Below, piece by piece: positions 59,535-64,000 of a stretch of DNA of 64,000 bases. The position numbers and the translations under genes are program-made. The DNA comes from Phyto melanocephala. Taxonomy: Eukaryota > Arthropoda > Insecta > Diptera > Rhinophoridae. Under the pieces are notes generated by a model. The model was not told the DNA's origin. It saw nothing but the letters and a program-made list of their open reading frames with translations, and did not search any database. Position 1 is the stretch's first letter. Each line of letters begins with the position of its first letter. The stretch is taken from NCBI GenBank assembly GCA_941918925.1, contig OW799233.1, positions 6,688,001-6,752,000 of the forward strand. Direction: 5' to 3'.

Positions 59535-60350
59535 CTGAAAATCTCCTAAGCATAATTGTATGCTTGTATTGTATGTTTATACATTCTACTACTGCTTGCT
59601 GTTTTTAGTCGCTTACTACTTTGTGTATATATTTGTTGTTGTTGTTATTCGCTTGATGTTTACTTAAATTTAATTGAAGTTCTATAAGTGCGGATTCATG
59701 TGCAATGTGCTGCAAATAAAATTTTAATTAAGAATTTTGCAAGAGTGCTGCCGCATTTAACAACGCATATAGCCTGCCACCTTTCTTTGTTTGAGATTAT
59801 CAGTCTCTCTGTGAAAATCTCTCACTGCTCCGTTTAAGTATCTCTGCATGTGTTTGATTGTTTTCAACACAATATAACTGGATTTAGTAAAACAAGACAA
59901 CAGCAAAAGTTCCTCCCTACACAGTGAAAAAAGTTGGACAAATATGCATGCTCGGATACAACGAATTGAATGTATCCTTTATCTCTGAAACTACGGCATT
60001 AACAATGTACAAGCTTATTTATTAAAGAAAGAAAAAATTTTTTTTTAATAAAATAAGATGTTTTTTATTTATAATGGTATATACTGCATAGCTTATAACA
60101 TCTGGATATATATCAATGTATGGACATGGGTCGAAATTAGTGTCCTTACATTTTTACTTCCCGCACCCCTTTCTTATCACTGAAAGTAATAAAAAAATAA
60201 AATTTTTGACTGGTGCCTAATTTTTTTATTAGTGAAATAAGTCAATATTTTACGGGTCATATTAACAAAATCTTAGGAGTTTTAAGCGGCAGTAGAGTTT
60301 ATAAGTACTTTTCCCTTCATTTCGTATATTATTTTTTTAACAAATAGGCA
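59535..60350. other. Non-coding stretch
   Basis: GTTGTTGTTGTT near 59634 and an A/T tract at 60032-60065. A GGATACA...TGTATCC stem (about 59955-59978) is present. Nothing else is recognised. Confidence 0.45.
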
Positions 60351-60641
60351 TTAGCCCAGTGAACACCGTACTCTTAGTTTGAAACAGTTGTTCAAAAGTA
60401 AAGATTCTATAATTCTACCGCCATGGAAATCATGTTCAAACATGGCTATAGCAGCAATAAACGGATTTCGTATCAATAAAAATACATTTGCGGACAAGAG
60501 TGTGAAATATCGTCTAAAGCTGCACATTTGAACATACACGGTGATGGTGTGACCAATATTAATTAACGCATCTGTTGTTTGGTGATCGAAGGCTTCACAG
60601 GGATGGTTTGCTTGGGTATTTGAGGTACGCTTGGTATGCAA
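60351..60641 (-). other. Less AT-rich segment with 96-codon open frame
   Basis: Visibly richer in G+C than the flanks, and open on the minus strand from ATG (MHTKRTSNTQANHPCEAFD at the start, FKLRVRCSLG at the end). No domain is recognised. It could be a worn transposon, part of an exon, or chance. The composition contrast is the only support. Confidence 0.2.
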
Positions 60642-62045
60642 TCAATTGAAACAGTTCTAGTATTGCAGTGGTTGAATATATTCAGAAGATAAACATCTAT
60701 ATGATCACCAATTCAAAGCTATTGTTCATGATTTCTGTTTGGGATATATTTGGGGCCTCAAACATGAATAGGTTAGGAAAAATCACTTAACGATGGAGTT
60801 CCCGACCTTAGTAAAAATAATCGAAAACTACACGGCACGCTTAAAATAATGAATTTTTGCACAATGAGTGAGTGAAAAGATAAACATAATTGTATTTGCG
60901 TATATTTTATTAATTTTCCAACGATCACTTTTCAATTAATAAATATTTTTTTCGGAAAAATATATACTGTTTTTTGGGTCTTTGATGAAGTTTAGTTTTA
61001 TGCTAGGCTGTTTATAAAACACATCGCAACCCATAAAATGCTATAGTGCTACACATTTGTAGCATTTGTATTGTAGGTTTTCGACAAACTGTAGGTTAAA
61101 CTTACCACCCACGACGGAGGGTGTAAAACGCATTGAAATAAAACAAATTCAATGTTGTACATCTAACATATTGAAATGATTTTATTTTATTTTTTTTAAT
61201 TAAACTAGGTGTTGTTTATCAATGATAACAGTTTGCAACAACTCATTTCAACTAAAATACAAAAGGAAAAATATAAAATAAAACGTTTAAATTTCCTATT
61301 ATATCATCAGTTTAAATAACTGATGAACAGAGAGCAGAGAGCACATCAAAAGGAGGCAAGAATAACTTTCGTTCACAAGACATAATTTAATTTCATTCTA
61401 GTGGGGCACAGGACTTCATTAAAAAGAGCCAACGAAAGTGAAGCAGCATCAAAATAGATGGTTTAATAATACTTTAGAAAAAATTTATGATTTTGTGTCT
61501 TGTAAATATTCAAATCAACCGAAGAAATTAAAAATGAAAACAACATATTGCCTAAAACAAAATGTAATGAATATGGAAAAATATCAACAAATTTTGGTAT
61601 TGGTGTTGCCTGATACATAGAAATTACTAATACAAAAAAATACTAACTTACACACATACACATTAACGGATAAAAATAATTTACAAATCCAGCAAAAAAC
61701 TAGTTAAAGTGGTAAGAAAGTAGTTATATGCAGTTGAAAACTCTAATGATTTATCACACGACCGTAATCTAGTTGTTATAGCTAAAAACATCACTTATTT
61801 AAAAAAAATTTTTTTTGACTATTTATTTGTTATGCCTTCAATTTCTTTCCTTAATTATTTCCAATAAACTGTGAATTCCAAGTTAAAAACGAATTAACTG
61901 ATAGCTTACATTGATACTTTAAACTCTCTTCATGTTTTTTATATATAGAACACAAGAAACATTTCTTGCTAAAACAATTTTTCTGATTTTTTGTTTTGTT
62001 ACACACATAAGTTTTGCGCATGTGTTAGTGACTACTTTAATCGCT
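60642..62045. other. Non-coding AT-rich stretch
   Basis: Nothing is recognised. The 60-codon frame at 61438-61620 has no family resemblance. Confidence 0.5.
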
Positions 62046-62564
62046 TCCCTGAAGGAAATCTGGGGGCAAGTGTCTCCAAGTCACCAGTTTTGTCGACTAT
62101 TGTGGTGACTTCTTGGCGACATTGTCAACAAAGTGTCTACATTTTTTTTTCATTTTCTTTGATGAGAAAAAAAATTTATACACAATAAATAAGAATTCTA
62201 ATTAAATGAAATGTAACTAATTTACTTTTAATTATTGATATTTAATGAATTCCTTAATTTTTTTTAATAAAACATCATATTTTAACAAAAGTTTTATTAA
62301 CGACGTCTATTTCAGAAAAGTGTCAAAAGTGTAGACTAGAATTACATAAATGAACTAGTGAATCTATGGTGACAATGTCTACATATGGTCCCAAAAGAAC
62401 TACCTACTCAGTAGTACCAGTGTCAGTAGTAGATTTCCAATGACACGCACATAGTAAATGTCTATAGTAAAAAAGCATTGTCGGGGGTATAATAAGTCAG
62501 TAGTACTGGTGACAGTGCCAATAGTGAATCAGTACTGATTCACTAGTGACATTTCCTACAGGGT
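62046..62564. mobile_element. 519-bp TIR element with palindromic right half
   Basis: The left end reads CCCTGAAGGAAATCT and the right end, reversed, CCCTGTAGGAAATGT, matching at 13 of 15 positions. The right half (62320-62560) is dense in related words: CAGTAGTA, CTAGTGAC, TACTGGTGACAGTGCC and AAGTGTCTCC-like. It includes a 24-bp perfect palindrome. Clear target duplication is lacking (TT on both sides at most). The downstream flank GTTGTAACTCCTATAATTTT, CAACCAATTTTAATGG looks like part of another repeat into which this one inserted. No coding. Superfamily unknown. Confidence 0.55.
62523..62546. repeat. 24-bp perfect palindrome
   Basis: TAGTGAATCAGT is followed directly by its reverse complement ACTGATTCACTA. 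Confidence 0.95.
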
Positions 62565-64000
62565 TGTAACTCCTATAATTTTCAACCAATTTTAATGGAA
62601 ACGAGATTGGGTACATTTGCAAGACAATTTCTTAAAATTTATTAAAACCGGTAGCAGAGCAAGCTGCATAACAAAGAAATCAACTTGGCTATTAAGAAAT
62701 TAGACATGTAATAAATTACACTCGATTCTAATTAGTTTATCGTGATGATGTAAATCACTTTTCATTACTTTAAAATTTAATTGCTAAATTACTTTGTTAA
62801 ACTATTTTTTTTTTTAAATTATGTTTATTCTTCTTTAATCTTACCCTCACTTGCAACAAACATCTCATTTCTATAAATACATTTTCCATAATGCATCAAA
62901 CTTATACACAACCTTAATGTATCAAACACAACTCTCGAAAACATTTTCACAGTTCATTATAAAAAAAGTACTGTAAAATTATACACACTATAAAAATAAA
63001 AATAAAAACTAAAAAGAAAAATATTTTACAAACTAAAGTTTATTTTTGGTTGCTGTCCAAGCGCTTCAGTACATTTAAGGTCTTTCATGTTTTTAATCGC
63101 ATAATAAAATGCAGCAAACACCCCAACCGTCAAAATGTTTGCAACACCGTACCACAAAATGTACCAAAAAGTTTTAATATTTTTTTTTTAAATTATTGAT
63201 AACACTTGCAAGAAATAAAATATTTTGTCTCAAGCCCACAAATTAGGACAACATATTTATAAGGTTTTCAAAATTATCTTAGCTTCTTTGTAGTGATATC
63301 CATTTTTGACTTCGTTACTCAGTTTCTAAATGCGAATGTACTTTATTATAAAAAAGCACACCATTTCTGTGTGTAAAAACCACGGTATTTGCCTTTGAAG
63401 TACAAAACAAATTCTGGCTGTTCAAGGATGGAAAACGGTTTTAAAATCATTTATAAAGACTTACTGAAACTCTTACAGAGCAAAAAGTTTTTAATGTTAT
63501 GCCATTTTAAATTTTTGATTAAAAAAAAACACTATTAAAATATTTGTGTTTAATTCAAATTTAGATATTTTTATATTGATTTTAATTATCTTAGAACTTT
63601 GGAAACAAATGCTTTAACCAAAAAATAAAAGGGTTTTTGCTTAATATATAAATTTTTCTGAAATATTGTCTTACGAGAAAGTGACGTAAGTGAAGGAAGC
63701 AGATGTGCTGGTCTGAATTTTACTTCTTAATACTAAATTAAAATTAAGACTGTAATTCTTTTACTTAATATCTTTCCATATCCTCGGCGTAGCTAACTTT
63801 TTTTTTTTTTGTTTTTGGTGGTTGGCCAAAACATTCAAACTTTTTTCTGGGTGAAGGCAAAACCTAAAACCGAGTTCATTTTATATTTATAAAATTTAAA
63901 TTGTTAATTTTCTTTTAAATTTTGTGTAAAGGTGGCATATTTATGGTCTAGTAATATCAATGACCTAACGTCAAAGATATAATAGTATAAAACCAAATAT
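62565..64000. other. Non-coding AT-rich stretch to window end
   Basis: Nothing is recognised; poly-T runs lie at 63180-63189 and 63799-63810. Confidence 0.5.

Noticed and set aside
59955..59980. GAATGTATCC resembling part of a Hox-cluster microRNA
   Set aside because: Only a 7-bp stem (GGATACA/TGTATCC) forms; the rest of the mature sequence and the precursor hairpin do not match.
1..64000. CRISPR array, prophage or bacterial operon
   Set aside because: No regularly spaced repeats, no dense coding and strongly dipteran repeat content; the sequence is animal nuclear DNA.

Overview
This is nuclear DNA from an insect, most likely a calyptrate or other higher fly. By eye it is about three-quarters A+T, with simple CA/CAA/GTT/GATG repeats typical of fly introns and spacers. 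The strongest indication is a large set of INE-1/DINE-like (Helentron-type) copies: TATACCC 5' ends, GTCTGTCC arrays and an ATTCGGC/GCCGAAT 3' hairpin. I found no intact protein-coding gene, rRNA, tRNA or CRISPR array. The window reads as a large intron or intergenic region.

The recognisable content is mobile DNA, mostly old and often nested. (1) At least eleven INE-like copies lie at about 10.6-12.8, 19.4-20.2, 22.2, 32.9-33.8, 36.7-37.3, 39.0-40.0, 40.1-41.0, 43.5-44.0, 44.0-44.9, 45.1-47.0 and 52.7-53.5 kb. (2) Seven remnants of Tc1/mariner-type elements lie at 3.3-3.9 (-), 12.2-12.7 (-), 37.9-38.1 (+), 47.4-47.7 (-), 54.4-55.1 (-), 56.6-57.2 (+) and 59.3-59.5 kb (+). They match different parts of one transposase type, and all are broken. 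(3) A 1.1 kb hAT-type element with 15-bp ends and an 8-bp target duplication sits inside an INE copy at 45.1 kb. (4) A pair of about 250-bp terminal-inverted-repeat MITEs (36.96 and 53.17 kb) both sit inside INE copies. (5) Four copies of a roughly 150-215 bp repeat with pol III-like motifs lie at 13.8, 41.2, 50.1 and 51.5 kb. (6) There are fragments resembling a Helitron, a non-LTR retrotransposon C-terminus, non-LTR 3' tails and Penelope-like ends.

Between these lie long AT-rich stretches in which I recognise nothing. They contain microsatellites, a perfect 12-bp minisatellite (24.2 kb), a 59-bp inverted repeat forming a strong hairpin (26.8 kb), a 24-bp perfect palindrome in a 519-bp TIR element (62.5 kb), one possible TATA/Inr promoter (48.6 kb) and one unusually long open frame of unknown origin (52.0 kb).

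The most notable observations concern structure. One INE copy (19.4 kb) carries an internal module of about 300 bp inverted relative to its sister copies. Four other DNA-transposon insertions can be placed inside INE copies, three of them with clean target duplications, which gives a relative order of activity. One INE copy holds three units of a 288-bp tandem repeat in exact phase.
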